Translations under genes and position numbers: made by a program
In this document: in pieces, positions 36,049 to 43,981 of the stretch
How the letters are laid out: each line of letters begins with the position of its first letter
How positions within the stretch are numbered: position 1 is the stretch's first letter
Origin: ZC4RG30 sp046047615
GTDB taxonomy: Bacteria > Pseudomonadota > Gammaproteobacteria > Steroidobacterales > Steroidobacteraceae
Reading direction: 5' to 3'
Length of the DNA: 54,429 bases
NCBI GenBank assembly: GCA_046047615.1
Contig: JBJOHO010000004.1
Location: 1 to 54,429, forward strand
Notes under the pieces: generated by a model
What the model was told of the DNA's origin: nothing
Database searches by the model: none
The model's input: only the letters and a program-made list of their open reading frames with translations

Positions 36049-36698
36049 GCGCGGGGCCCGAAGTCGTCCGCGTGCTGCTGGTGGACGACCATGCGGTGGT
36101 CCGCGAGGGCTACCGGCGCCTGCTTGAGCGCCATCCGCGCCTGCAGGTGGTGGGTGAGGCCGCCGATGCGCAGTCGGCCTACCGGGCCTTCACCGAGCTT
36201 TCGCCCCAGGTCACCGTGCTGGACCTGTCTTTGCCCGGTGCCAGCGGCATCGAGGTGTTGCGGCGCATCCGCGCGCGCGAGCCGCAGGCCCGCGTGCTGG
36301 TCTTCAGCATGCACGATGAAACGGTGTTCGCCACCCGTGCCCTGCAGGCCGGTGCACTGGGTTACGTGACCAAGGCGGCCGCGCCCGGGACGCTGGTGGA
36401 GGCGGTGCTGGCCGTCGCCCAAGGCCAGCCCTACCTGTCACAGGCGATCGCCCAGGCATTGGCGCTGCGTTCGGTTGCGCCGGGAGAGGCTCAGGACCTG
36501 TTGTCACCGCGCGAGTTCGAGGTGCTGCGCATGCTGGTGGCCGGCCACGAGCTGGGCGACATTGCGCGCCAGCTGGGTCTCACGGCCAAAACGGTGGCCA
36601 ACCACCAGTCATCACTGCGCCAGAAATTGGGGGCCACGACAGCGGTCCAGTTGCTCCACGCCGCTGCACGCCTCGGGGTGCTGCCGCCCGTTGCGTGA
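36045..36698 (+). CDS. NarL/FixJ-type response regulator
   Basis: A 217-residue regulator: receiver domain (about 8-123) with VDDHAVV acidic pocket, phospho-acceptor Asp in VLDLSLPG, and the Lys in YVTKAA; then a LuxR-type HTH (LSPREFEVLRMLVAGHELGDIARQLGLTAKTVANHQSSLRQKLGA). The GTG start overlaps the kinase stop, so the pair is co-translated. The target genes are unknown; the neighbouring TonB receptor and AbgT transporter are candidates. Confidence 0.93.
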   Translation: MSAGPEVVRVLLVDDHAVVREGYRRLLERHPRLQVVGEAADAQSAYRAFTELSPQVTVLDLSLPGASGIEVLRRIRAREPQARVLVFSMHDETVFATRALQAGALGYVTKAAAPGTLVEAVLAVAQGQPYLSQAIAQALALRSVAPGEAQDLLSPREFEVLRMLVAGHELGDIARQLGLTAKTVANHQSSLRQKLGATTAVQLLHAAARLGVLPPVA

Positions 36699-36729
36699 CA
36701 GCCCGCGACGGCTCGGGCAGCATCGGCCC

Positions 36730-38334
36730 ATGAACACTTCTGCTGCATCACCCAGCGCCATGGCGCGTTTCCTTGCGGTCATCGAGCGGGTCGGCAACCG
36801 GCTGCCCGACCCCGTCGCCCTGTTCCTGATCCTCATGGTCGGGCTGGTGCTGGTCTCGGTGCTGGCGGCCGTCACCGGCTGGTCGGCGCTGCACCCCACC
36901 GCCATCGACCCGGCCACCGGCAGGCCGCAGGTCATCGAAGCGGTCAGCCTGCTCTCGGCAGACAACCTCAAGCGCTTCTGGGTGGAGATGCCCACCACGT
37001 TCTCGCATTTCCACCCGCTGGGCTACGTGCTCGTGGTGATGCTGGGCGCGGGTGTCGCCGAGCGCAGCGGCCTGCTCTCGGCCGCCATGCGCGCTGGCGT
37101 GCGCAATGCGCCGCGCGCACTGCTGACGCCGCTGGTGGTGCTGGCTGCACTGCTGGGCAACCTCGCCGCCGATGCCGCCTATGTGGTGCTGATCCCGCTG
37201 GCCGGCCTGCTGTTCGCCGCGGCGGGCCGTCATCCTGTGGCGGGCATCGCCGCGGCTTTTGCCGGGGTCTCGGGGGGGTTCTCGGCCAACCTGCTGCCGG
37301 GCCAGCTCGATGCGCTGCTGTTCGGCATCACGCAGTCCGCCGTGGGCACAGTGTTCCCCGGCTGGCAGGCGAACATCGCCGGCAACTGGTACTTCATCAT
37401 GGCCATGACGGTGGTGTTCCTGCCGGTGATCTGGTTCGTCACCGAGCGCGTCATCGAGCCGCGGCTGGGCCCGTGGACCGGCGGCGCGGTGCCGCAGGGC
37501 GAGGTCACGCCCACGGTGGCCGATGGTGTCGATACGGGTGATCTCTCGACGGCAGAGCGGGGCGGCCTCGCCGCCGCAGGCTGGGCGGTGCTGGCGGTCG
37601 TGGCCCTGTGGCTGCTGCTGACGCTCGGGCCTGGCACGCCGTTGATCGACGAGAGCGCCAAGCCCGAGTCGCGCCTGACGCCGCTGTACCAGTCGCTGGT
37701 GGGCGGCTTCTTCCTGCTGTTCCTGGCGGCAGGCTGGGCCTATGGCCGGCGTGCCGGCACCGTGCTGGGCCATCGCAGCCTGATCAAGATGATGGCCGAC
37801 TCGATGGGCGACATGGCCTATTACCTGGTGCTGGCCTTCGCGGCAGCGCACTTCGTGGCGCTGTTCGCCTGGTCGAACCTGGGGCTGATCATCGCGGCGC
37901 ATGGTGCGCAGGGCCTGCGCGCCATCGACCTGCCGCCGCCGGTGCTGCTGGCGCTGGTGGTGATCTTCACCACGGCGGTGAACCTGCTGGTCGGCTCCGC
38001 GAGTGCCAAGTGGGCGCTGCTGGCGCCGGTGCTGGTACCCATGCTGATGCTGGTCGGCATCAGCCCGGAGATGACCACCGCCGCCTACCGCGTCGGCGAT
38101 GGCGCGACCAACATCATCACGCCGCTGATGGTCTACTTCCCGCTCATCCTGGTGTTCTGCCAGCGCTGGCAGAAGGACTTCGGCCTGGGCAGCCTGGCGG
38201 CGACGATGCTGCCGTATTCGCTGTGGCTCCTGGTCAGCGGTGTCGCGCTGGTGATGGCCTGGGTGGCCCTCGACCTGCCGCTGGGCCCGGGCGCGCCGGT
38301 ACACTTCGCGCTCCCCACCGGAGCCCAGCCTTGA
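36730..38334 (+). CDS. AbgT-family transporter
   Basis: A 534-residue inner-membrane protein with about 11 hydrophobic segments. Family features include the N-terminal RVGNRLPDPVALFLILM, GNLAADAAYVVLIPLAGLLF, and the late VGSASAKWALLAPVLVPMLMLVGISPEMT followed by YRVGDGATNIITPLMVYFPL. AbgT proteins import p-aminobenzoyl-glutamate or export sulfonamide-like compounds using a cation gradient. The M20 peptidase elsewhere in the window (28913-30316) is of the class that could cleave such amides, though the two are far apart. It overlaps the next gene by TTGA. Confidence 0.93.
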   Translation: MNTSAASPSAMARFLAVIERVGNRLPDPVALFLILMVGLVLVSVLAAVTGWSALHPTAIDPATGRPQVIEAVSLLSADNLKRFWVEMPTTFSHFHPLGYVLVVMLGAGVAERSGLLSAAMRAGVRNAPRALLTPLVVLAALLGNLAADAAYVVLIPLAGLLFAAAGRHPVAGIAAAFAGVSGGFSANLLPGQLDALLFGITQSAVGTVFPGWQANIAGNWYFIMAMTVVFLPVIWFVTERVIEPRLGPWTGGAVPQGEVTPTVADGVDTGDLSTAERGGLAAAGWAVLAVVALWLLLTLGPGTPLIDESAKPESRLTPLYQSLVGGFFLLFLAAGWAYGRRAGTVLGHRSLIKMMADSMGDMAYYLVLAFAAAHFVALFAWSNLGLIIAAHGAQGLRAIDLPPPVLLALVVIFTTAVNLLVGSASAKWALLAPVLVPMLMLVGISPEMTTAAYRVGDGATNIITPLMVYFPLILVFCQRWQKDFGLGSLAATMLPYSLWLLVSGVALVMAWVALDLPLGPGAPVHFALPTGAQP

Positions 38335-38684
38335 GCACCCTGCCGCCTTGCCCGAAATGCCAGTCCGCTTATGCCTACGAGGACGGCCGCATGCTGGTCT
38401 GCCCGGAGTGCTCGCACGAGTGGGATCCGGCCGCCACGGCGGCCGCGGGCGGCGACGAGGCCGCGGTGGCACGTGTCTGGAAGGATGCCGTCGGCAATGT
38501 GCTGGCCGATGGTGACACGGTCGCGCTGATCAAGGACCTGAAGCTCAAGGGCAGCACCACCACGCTCAAGGTGGGCACCAAGGCGCGCAACATCCGCCTG
38601 GTCGATGCCGACCACGACATCGACTGCAAGATCGACGGCGTGGGCGCCATCGGCCTGAAGTCGGAGTTCGTGAAGAAGGTCTGA
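38331..38684 (+). CDS. PhnA/YjdM-family zinc-ribbon protein
   Basis: A 117-residue cytoplasmic protein beginning at TTG 38331, inside the AbgT stop codon region, with GGAG upstream. An N-terminal zinc ribbon (CPKCQSAYAYEDGRMLVCPECSHEW) is followed by the PhnA domain (VWKDAVGNVLADGDTVALIKDLKLKG). It is named after the alkylphosphonate operon, but the role of this family is unsettled. No ATG gives the full zinc ribbon, which decides the TTG. Confidence 0.9.
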   Translation: MSTLPPCPKCQSAYAYEDGRMLVCPECSHEWDPAATAAAGGDEAAVARVWKDAVGNVLADGDTVALIKDLKLKGSTTTLKVGTKARNIRLVDADHDIDCKIDGVGAIGLKSEFVKKV

Positions 38685-38703
38685 GCGCTTTGGCGCGCCG
38701 GGC

Positions 38704-39135
38704 TCAGGGCGCCACCTGCAGCACCAGCCACAGCAGCACCGCGTAGCGCGCGCCCTTGGCGAAGGCCACCACGGCGACAAAGCGCCACAAGGGCTCGCGC
38801 AGCACGCCGGCCACCAGCGTCAGCGGGTCGCCCACCAGCGGCAGCCAGCTGCCCAGCAACGACCAGTGGCCCCAACGCTGGTAGTGCACGCGCGCACGCG
38901 CCAACGCCGCAGGCCCGACCGGGAACCACGGGCGGGCACTGAAGCGCTCGAGCCCGCGCCCCAGCCCGTAGTTGATGAGGCTGCCCAGCGTGTTGCCCAC
39001 CGTGGCGACGCTCCACAGCAGCCACAGCGGATGGGCCCCTTGCAAGGCCAACAGGGACAGCACCGCCTCGGACTGCGCGGGCAGCAGCGTTGCGGCCACC
39101 AGTGCAGAAACGAAAAGGCCGGCGAGGGCGGTCAT
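38704..39135 (-). CDS. YqaA-like DedA/SNARE-associated membrane protein
   Basis: A 143-residue inner-membrane protein with three to four hydrophobic segments. GNTLGSLINYGLGRGLERF and GSWLPLVGDPLTLVAGVLREPLWRF are the paired Gly/Pro motifs of the YqaA branch of the DedA family. The physiological function is unknown, possibly lipid flipping. It converges with the PhnA-like gene (19 bp apart) and diverges from rmuC. Confidence 0.88.
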   Translation of the reverse strand: MTALAGLFVSALVAATLLPAQSEAVLSLLALQGAHPLWLLWSVATVGNTLGSLINYGLGRGLERFSARPWFPVGPAALARARVHYQRWGHWSLLGSWLPLVGDPLTLVAGVLREPLWRFVAVVAFAKGARYAVLLWLVLQVAP

Positions 39136-39147
39136 GGGCTAGGCTTC

Positions 39148-39184
39148 ATGGCGTCGCCATGATGGCCGACCGCTGCGCGGTCGG
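39148..39184. promoter_or_regulatory. Two adjacent palindromes in the yqaA/rmuC divergent region
   Basis: ATGGCG-T-CGCCAT (39148-39160) and CCGACCGC-TGC-GCGGTCGG (39166-39184) fill most of the 64-bp gap. The second overlaps the start of GGTCGGGGAG, which supplies the rmuC ribosome-binding site, so a hairpin there could hide it. Confidence 0.35.
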
Positions 39185-39199
39185 GGAGTGCCTGCCGTG

Positions 39200-40531
39200 A
39201 TGATCCTGGAAGTGCTGACGCCGGTCCTGCTGGGGCTGCTGCTCGTGGTCGTGCTGCTGCTGTGGCAGCGCATGGGCCGCGAACGCGGTGATCTCGAGGC
39301 ACTGCAGCGCCTGGGCGAGGGCCTGGCGGAACTCAAGGGCCAGGTCACGTCGCTCGCCCAGACACAGGCGACAGCCCAGTCCGCGTTGCGCAGCGAGCTG
39401 GCGCAGCGCATCCAGGCGCTGGAAGAGTCCCAGCGGCGCAGCCTCGAGGCTCTGCAGCGCCAGGCGCAGGCCAGCACGGCGCAGCTCAACAACACGGCAC
39501 TGGCCACGCAGAAGACCGTGGCCGACAGCCTCGCCGCCTTGCGCGAGAAGCTGGAGCAGGCGCTGCGCGGCGAGCTGCAGCAGATCCGTGCCGACAACCA
39601 GACGCAACTCGAGGCCATGCGCACCACGGTCGACGAGAAGCTGCAGGGCACGCTGGAACAGCGGTTGGGCGAATCCTTCAAGCTGGTCAGCGACCGGCTG
39701 GAGCAGGTGCACCGCGGTCTGGGTGAGATGCAGACACTGGCCAGCGGCGTGGGCGACCTCAAGCGCGTGCTCACCAACGTCAAGACGCGCGGCACCTGGG
39801 GCGAGATGCAGCTGGAGAACCTGCTGCAGCAGCTGCTCACCGTGGAGCAGTACGAGCGCAACGTCGCCACCGTGCCGGGCAGCAGCGCGCGCGTGGAATT
39901 CGCCGTGCGCATGCCGGGTCCGCAAAGCGGCACCGGCCGGCTGCTGCTGCCCATCGACGCCAAGTTTCCCGTCGAGGACTACCAGCGCCTGCTCGATGCA
40001 CAGGACGCCGCTGACGCCGGCCGGGCGGACGAGGCCGGCAAGGCGCTGGAGCAGCGCCTGCGCAGCGAGGCGCGCAGCATCCGCGACAAGTACCTGGCGC
40101 CGCCGCACACCACCGACTTCGCTGTGCTCTACCTGTCCACCGAAGGTTTGTATGCGGAGGCGCTGCGCCGCCCCGGGCTCGCCGAATGGGTGCAGAACGA
40201 GTGCCGCGTCATCCTCTGCGGTCCCACCACGCTGGCTGCGCTGCTCAACAGCCTGCAGATGGGCTTCCGCACGCTGGCCATCGAGAAGCGCTCGTCGGAG
40301 GTCTGGCAGGTGCTGGGTGCGGTCAAGAGCGAGTTCGGCAAGTTCGGCGAGGCACTGGCCAAGACGCGCAAGAAGCTTGAGGAGGCCAGCAACACGATCG
40401 ACGCCGCCGACCGGCGCAACCGCGTGCTCACGCGCACGCTGGGCAAGGTCGAAGCCCTGCCGGCGCTGGAAGCGCAGGCGGTGCTGGGCGTGGGCGGGGA
40501 GCGGCCGGTCGAGGACGACGACGAGGACTGA
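39200..40531 (+). CDS. rmuC: DNA recombination protein RmuC homologue
   Basis: A 443-residue protein: one N-terminal membrane anchor (MILEVLTPVLLGLLLVVVLLLW), a long coiled coil (about 25-175) and the RmuC nuclease-like domain (VKTRGTWGEMQLENLLQQLL, LPIDAKFPVEDYQRLL, TTDFAVLYLSTEGLYAEALRRPGL, ILCGPTTLAALLNSLQMGFRTLAIEKRS). It is thought to limit inversions at short repeats. ATG 39200 is preferred over GTG 39188 or 39197 because of its GGGGAG spacing. It ends 3 bp before the convergent Fic gene. Confidence 0.94.
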   Translation: MILEVLTPVLLGLLLVVVLLLWQRMGRERGDLEALQRLGEGLAELKGQVTSLAQTQATAQSALRSELAQRIQALEESQRRSLEALQRQAQASTAQLNNTALATQKTVADSLAALREKLEQALRGELQQIRADNQTQLEAMRTTVDEKLQGTLEQRLGESFKLVSDRLEQVHRGLGEMQTLASGVGDLKRVLTNVKTRGTWGEMQLENLLQQLLTVEQYERNVATVPGSSARVEFAVRMPGPQSGTGRLLLPIDAKFPVEDYQRLLDAQDAADAGRADEAGKALEQRLRSEARSIRDKYLAPPHTTDFAVLYLSTEGLYAEALRRPGLAEWVQNECRVILCGPTTLAALLNSLQMGFRTLAIEKRSSEVWQVLGAVKSEFGKFGEALAKTRKKLEEASNTIDAADRRNRVLTRTLGKVEALPALEAQAVLGVGGERPVEDDDED

Positions 40532-40534
40532 GCC

Positions 40535-41944
40535 TCAGCGGCGCGATGCCTGCCAGGTGCGCAGCGCGGCAGGCGTGAGGCCGTAGCGGGCCAGCACGCC
40601 CTCGTGGATGCGCCGCAGTTCCTCGATCACCAGGCCTTCCACGTCCTGACGCAGCGCCGCGGGTACCTGCGCTTCGACCTCGGCGCGGATGAGCGCCAGA
40701 TCGTCGCCCTGGGGTTGCAGCACGACCGTGCGGATGGTGGCACGGATGAAGGCGCGCCAGGCCAGACGCAGCGGATCCGGCTCGGAGAGTGTCCGCAGCA
40801 AGGTCTGGTATTCCTGTACCGAGCGGCCATAGGCCCATACATAAAGGTCGCGCAGCAGCTCGACGCGGGTCATTTCGTAGACGCCCAGGATGCCCCGCGA
40901 GAACGCCGCGGGCGGTACGCCGATGAACGTGAGCGGGCACAGCGCGGCACGGAACAAGGGCAGGTTGGCAGCGAGGCGGGCCGTGCGCTTGTTGCCATCC
41001 GCAAAGGGCTGCAGGTAGGGCAGGTGCACCAGCAGGAAGAACGATTGCTCGTACGGGTCTTCGATGGCCGCTGCCTTCGACAGCAGCAGGTCGAACTGCT
41101 GCTCGACAACGGCGGGCAGGGGACAGGGCTGGTAGCTGCTGGAACCGATGCGAACGGCGTGCTGGCGCACCCGGCCCTCGTCTGCCGGATTACGCAGCAG
41201 GCCATCCACCAGCAGCGTGTGCAGGTTCAGCAGGGTGTAGCGGTTGCAGCCCGTGGCCTGGCGGTTGTCGAGCAGGAACTCGATGGCCTGCTTGTGGTTC
41301 AGGATCATCCGCGTCTCTTCGGCGGCGCGCCCGCTGGCGGCCTGCCCGGCCTCGATCAGCCGCGCGGTGTCAGACAGCGAGTAGGCATTGCCTTCGAGAT
41401 GGCTGGAGGCCCACGACAGGTCGATGAGCAGGCGCTCCAGCAGGTCGCGGCCATAGGTGCCGGTGGGCGTCTGGTCCGGGTGCAGTTCGCCCATGCCCCT
41501 CAATTGGCGCCGCAAGCCCAGCGACAGGTAGAAGCTGCGGTTGGGTTGGTAGCGCGCGAGGAAACCGGCGTCATGGTCGACGACGGGCCGCTGCGTGACG
41601 GGGCGGCGAACGGCCTGCAACACGTCGCGGGCGTCGGCGGAGAGGGGGATGTCGTCGGCGGCGGGTTCAGCGACGTGCCAGCGGCCAGCCGGTCCCGCGC
41701 TCACGGCAACGTTGCCACGGCCATAGCGCAGGGCCGAGGCGGAGTAGCGCCGGGCGCGCGCCTCGCCGGTGGCGGTCACGCGGCCGGTAGCCACCCACGC
41801 CGCAAGCCAGCGCTGCAGGCTGCGCGGCGCCACGGACGGATGGGCCTTGCGCAACTCGGCGAGGCCGATGCCGCTGGGCGAGGCCGACAGGCTGGCCAAG
41901 AGGGCGTGCTGTGTCTCCGCCATGGTGTGGCGCGATCTATCCAT
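40535..41944 (-). CDS. Fic-domain protein with Gln in place of the catalytic His
   Basis: A 469-residue protein. The N-terminal part (about 10-60) is winged-helix-like, followed by an N-terminal Fic domain with the inhibitory motif SSHLEGN (180-186) and the Fic core. The core motif reads LQPFADGNKRTARL (from residue 311): the usual catalytic His of HPFxxGNGR is Gln312. This fits a recognised clade with LQPFxDGNKR. AMPylation by the classic mechanism is therefore doubtful. The start could also be ATG 41923 (462 residues), which would leave three repeats at 41928-41985 wholly upstream. Confidence 0.88.
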   Translation of the reverse strand: MDRSRHTMAETQHALLASLSASPSGIGLAELRKAHPSVAPRSLQRWLAAWVATGRVTATGEARARRYSASALRYGRGNVAVSAGPAGRWHVAEPAADDIPLSADARDVLQAVRRPVTQRPVVDHDAGFLARYQPNRSFYLSLGLRRQLRGMGELHPDQTPTGTYGRDLLERLLIDLSWASSHLEGNAYSLSDTARLIEAGQAASGRAAEETRMILNHKQAIEFLLDNRQATGCNRYTLLNLHTLLVDGLLRNPADEGRVRQHAVRIGSSSYQPCPLPAVVEQQFDLLLSKAAAIEDPYEQSFFLLVHLPYLQPFADGNKRTARLAANLPLFRAALCPLTFIGVPPAAFSRGILGVYEMTRVELLRDLYVWAYGRSVQEYQTLLRTLSEPDPLRLAWRAFIRATIRTVVLQPQGDDLALIRAEVEAQVPAALRQDVEGLVIEELRRIHEGVLARYGLTPAALRTWQASRR

Positions 41945-41985
41945 GTCTGGCGCGATTTTCCCACGCCGATGTGGATCGCGCCAGA
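41928..41985. promoter_or_regulatory. Repeated TGGCGCGAT sites at the fic start, candidate operator
   Basis: TGGCGCGAT occurs at 41928-41936 and 41948-41956, 20 bp apart in the same orientation, and inverted (ATCGCGCCA) at 41975-41983. The last two extend to a perfect 11-bp inverted repeat (41946-41956 with 41975-41985). The set straddles or precedes the fic start. The Fic protein has a DNA-binding-like N-terminus, so autoregulation is plausible. Confidence 0.6.
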
Positions 41986-41995
41986 TGGCGCTGGC

Positions 41996-42307
41996 TCAGT
42001 GCTTGTGCTGGCCGCCATGGTTGCCGTGCCCGGCCTGGTCGGCGTGTTGGGCCGTCATCAGCTTGACCAGCTCGTCCATGGCCTTGGTGCAGGGCGCGCT
42101 GGCTTTGCCCTGCTGGGCGCGCAGGCACATCATGCCCTCGTGGCCGGTCTTGTCGCCGCAGTGCGTCTTCATGTCGGCCGCGCAGGCCTTGCCGACGGCT
42201 TCGCGCGCGGCCATCACCTGCGGCGAGGGAGGTGAGGGCGGAGCCTGTGCGATGGCCCAGGTCGAGGTGGCCAGCAGCAGGCCGGCGATGGCAAGTCGTG
42301 CAAGCAT
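41996..42307 (-). CDS. Secreted Cys-rich repeat protein with His-rich tail
   Basis: A 103-residue exported protein. Signal peptide to about WAIAQ (residue 21); then a pair of cysteine pairs in ACAADMKTHCGDK and MMCLRAQQGKASAPCTKAM, the spacing of the bacterial Cys-rich (GLG1-like) repeat. The C-terminus HADQAGHGNHGGQHKH is His-rich and could bind Cu, Ni or Zn. ATG 42307 is chosen because longer versions lack a signal sequence at the start. It is divergent from the PH-domain gene and ends 51 bp before the longer fic start. Confidence 0.8.
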   Translation of the reverse strand: MLARLAIAGLLLATSTWAIAQAPPSPPSPQVMAAREAVGKACAADMKTHCGDKTGHEGMMCLRAQQGKASAPCTKAMDELVKLMTAQHADQAGHGNHGGQHKH

Positions 42308-42425
42308 GGTTTTCCCCCCAAGTGAATCGTGGACTGCAGGGACTCTACGCCCGCCTGGCCGGCGGTAGCCAGCCCCGCCGGCATGCGGGATAGTTGCGGT
42401 CTCTTCGATGTCTCCGGAAGCACGC

Positions 42426-42914
42426 ATGGCCCACGACCGCTACCTGCGCCAGTCGCTCATCACCGACGAGGTCCTCGTCGCCGCCTTCGACCTGCACTGG
42501 CTGGACTACCTCCGGCTGTGGTTCTACGCCTTCATGGCCGTGGTGGTCATCGGCGGCCTCGGGCCGCGCTGGCAGGACCCGGTGGCGCTGTATGGCGGCA
42601 GCCTGCTGCTGGCCGTGATTGCCCTGATGGCGCTGCGCGAGTGGCTGCGCCTGCGCGGCACCGAGATCGGTGTCACCTCGCTGCGGCTGGTGCGCAAGAC
42701 CGGCGTGGTGTCGCGCGTCACCGAGGAGATGCAGCTGGACGCCATCGAGACCGTCGAGATCGAACAGGGCCTTGTCGGCCGCCTGTTCAAATACGGCACG
42801 GTGAAGGTCACGGGTCGCGGGCAGAGTGGCGTGCTGTTGGCAGGGGTCAAGGACCCCGTGGCCGTGAAAAAGCACATCGAAGAGGCGCTGCGCCTGCGAC
42901 GGGCTGCCCGATGA
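42426..42914 (+). CDS. Bacterial PH-domain (YdbT/YdbS-like) membrane protein
   Basis: A 162-residue protein with two hydrophobic segments (about 28-45 and 55-70) followed by a bPH2 domain: GTEIGVTSLRLVRKTGVVSRVTEEMQLDAIETVEIEQGLVGRLFKYGTVKV. Function is unknown; related YdbS/YdbT proteins are linked to envelope stress. ATG 42426 has GGAAG 5 nt upstream; ATG 42408 has no ribosome-binding site. It is coupled to the next gene by ATGA. Confidence 0.85.
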   Translation: MAHDRYLRQSLITDEVLVAAFDLHWLDYLRLWFYAFMAVVVIGGLGPRWQDPVALYGGSLLLAVIALMALREWLRLRGTEIGVTSLRLVRKTGVVSRVTEEMQLDAIETVEIEQGLVGRLFKYGTVKVTGRGQSGVLLAGVKDPVAVKKHIEEALRLRRAAR

Positions 42915-43981
42915 GCGGGCTCATCCGCACGGCCTTCGACGGACCGATCGACATCATCGGCGACGTGCACGGCGAGTTCGAGGCCTTGCGCGCGCTGCTC
43001 GGCCACCTGGGCTATGACGATGAGGCACGGCATCCGCAGGGGCGCCGGCTGGTGTTCATCGGCGACCTGGTCGACCGCGGTCCGGACAGCCCGGCCGTGG
43101 CCACCTGGGTGATGGATGCCGTGGCTGCGGGCCGCGCCCAGTGCCTGCTTGGCAACCACGAGCTGCTGCTGCTGCTGGGCGAATCGCGCGAGAGCCTGCG
43201 CTGGTTCCTCGATCCCACGCACGCCGAGCTGCAGCCCGGCGGCAAATACGCCCACTGCCGCATCGTGCCGCCGGCGCTCAAGCCGCGGCTGCTGGCCTTC
43301 TTCGACAGCCTGCCGCTGGTGCTGGAGCGGTCCGACCTGCGCCTGGTGCACGCTGGCTGGCACGCGCCATCGCTGGAGCGCCTGCGCACCGAGCCGGCGG
43401 GCTCGCTGGCCGCGCTCTACCGGCGGTACGAGGAGCAGATCGATACCCGACTGAGGGAAGAGGGCATCTACGCTGCCGAGGCCGCCGAGAAGGCCGGGCA
43501 TGCCGCGGCGATGCAGGGCGGCAGGGGGCCGCTGCCCTTCCTGCCGGCCTATGCCGAGGCGCAGCTGCGCCGCAACCTGGACAACCCGCTGCGGGTGCTG
43601 ACCTTCGGCCCGGACCGTCCCTCGCCGCAGCCTTATTACGTGATGGAACGCTGGCGCATGGCCGAGCGCGACCCGTGGTGGGAGCGCTACGAGGATGAAC
43701 AGCCGGTGGTGGTGGGCCATTACTGGCGCCAGGCGGCACCCTTCAAGTGGCCGCGGCTGGCGCCGAAGATGCCGCCGGTGTTTGCCCCGGACCTCGCGGC
43801 AACGGCGTGGCTGGGGCCGCGCCGCAAGGTGTTCTGTGTCGACTACTCCATTGGTGCGCGCTTCATGGAGCGCGCCAACGGCACGACGGAGTTCGAGACG
43901 CGGCTGGGCGCGCTGCGCTGGCCCGAACAACAGCTGGTGTTCGAGACGGGGGAGGTGCGTGATGCGCGGGCGCTGGCCTGA
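42911..43981 (+). CDS. Calcineurin-like metallophosphoesterase (PPP-like)
   Basis: A 356-residue cytoplasmic phosphoesterase with the full PPP metal set: IIGDVHGEFEAL, FIGDLVDRGPDSP, LLGNHELLLLL, LVHAGWHAP and VVVGHYWRQ. It resembles serine/threonine phosphatases and ApaH-like dinucleotide hydrolases; the substrate is unassigned. The long C-terminal part contains a Trp-rich stretch (RWRMAERDPWWERYED). Its end overlaps the GH3 fusion gene by 20 bp. Confidence 0.88.
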   Translation: MSGLIRTAFDGPIDIIGDVHGEFEALRALLGHLGYDDEARHPQGRRLVFIGDLVDRGPDSPAVATWVMDAVAAGRAQCLLGNHELLLLLGESRESLRWFLDPTHAELQPGGKYAHCRIVPPALKPRLLAFFDSLPLVLERSDLRLVHAGWHAPSLERLRTEPAGSLAALYRRYEEQIDTRLREEGIYAAEAAEKAGHAAAMQGGRGPLPFLPAYAEAQLRRNLDNPLRVLTFGPDRPSPQPYYVMERWRMAERDPWWERYEDEQPVVVGHYWRQAAPFKWPRLAPKMPPVFAPDLAATAWLGPRRKVFCVDYSIGARFMERANGTTEFETRLGALRWPEQQLVFETGEVRDARALA

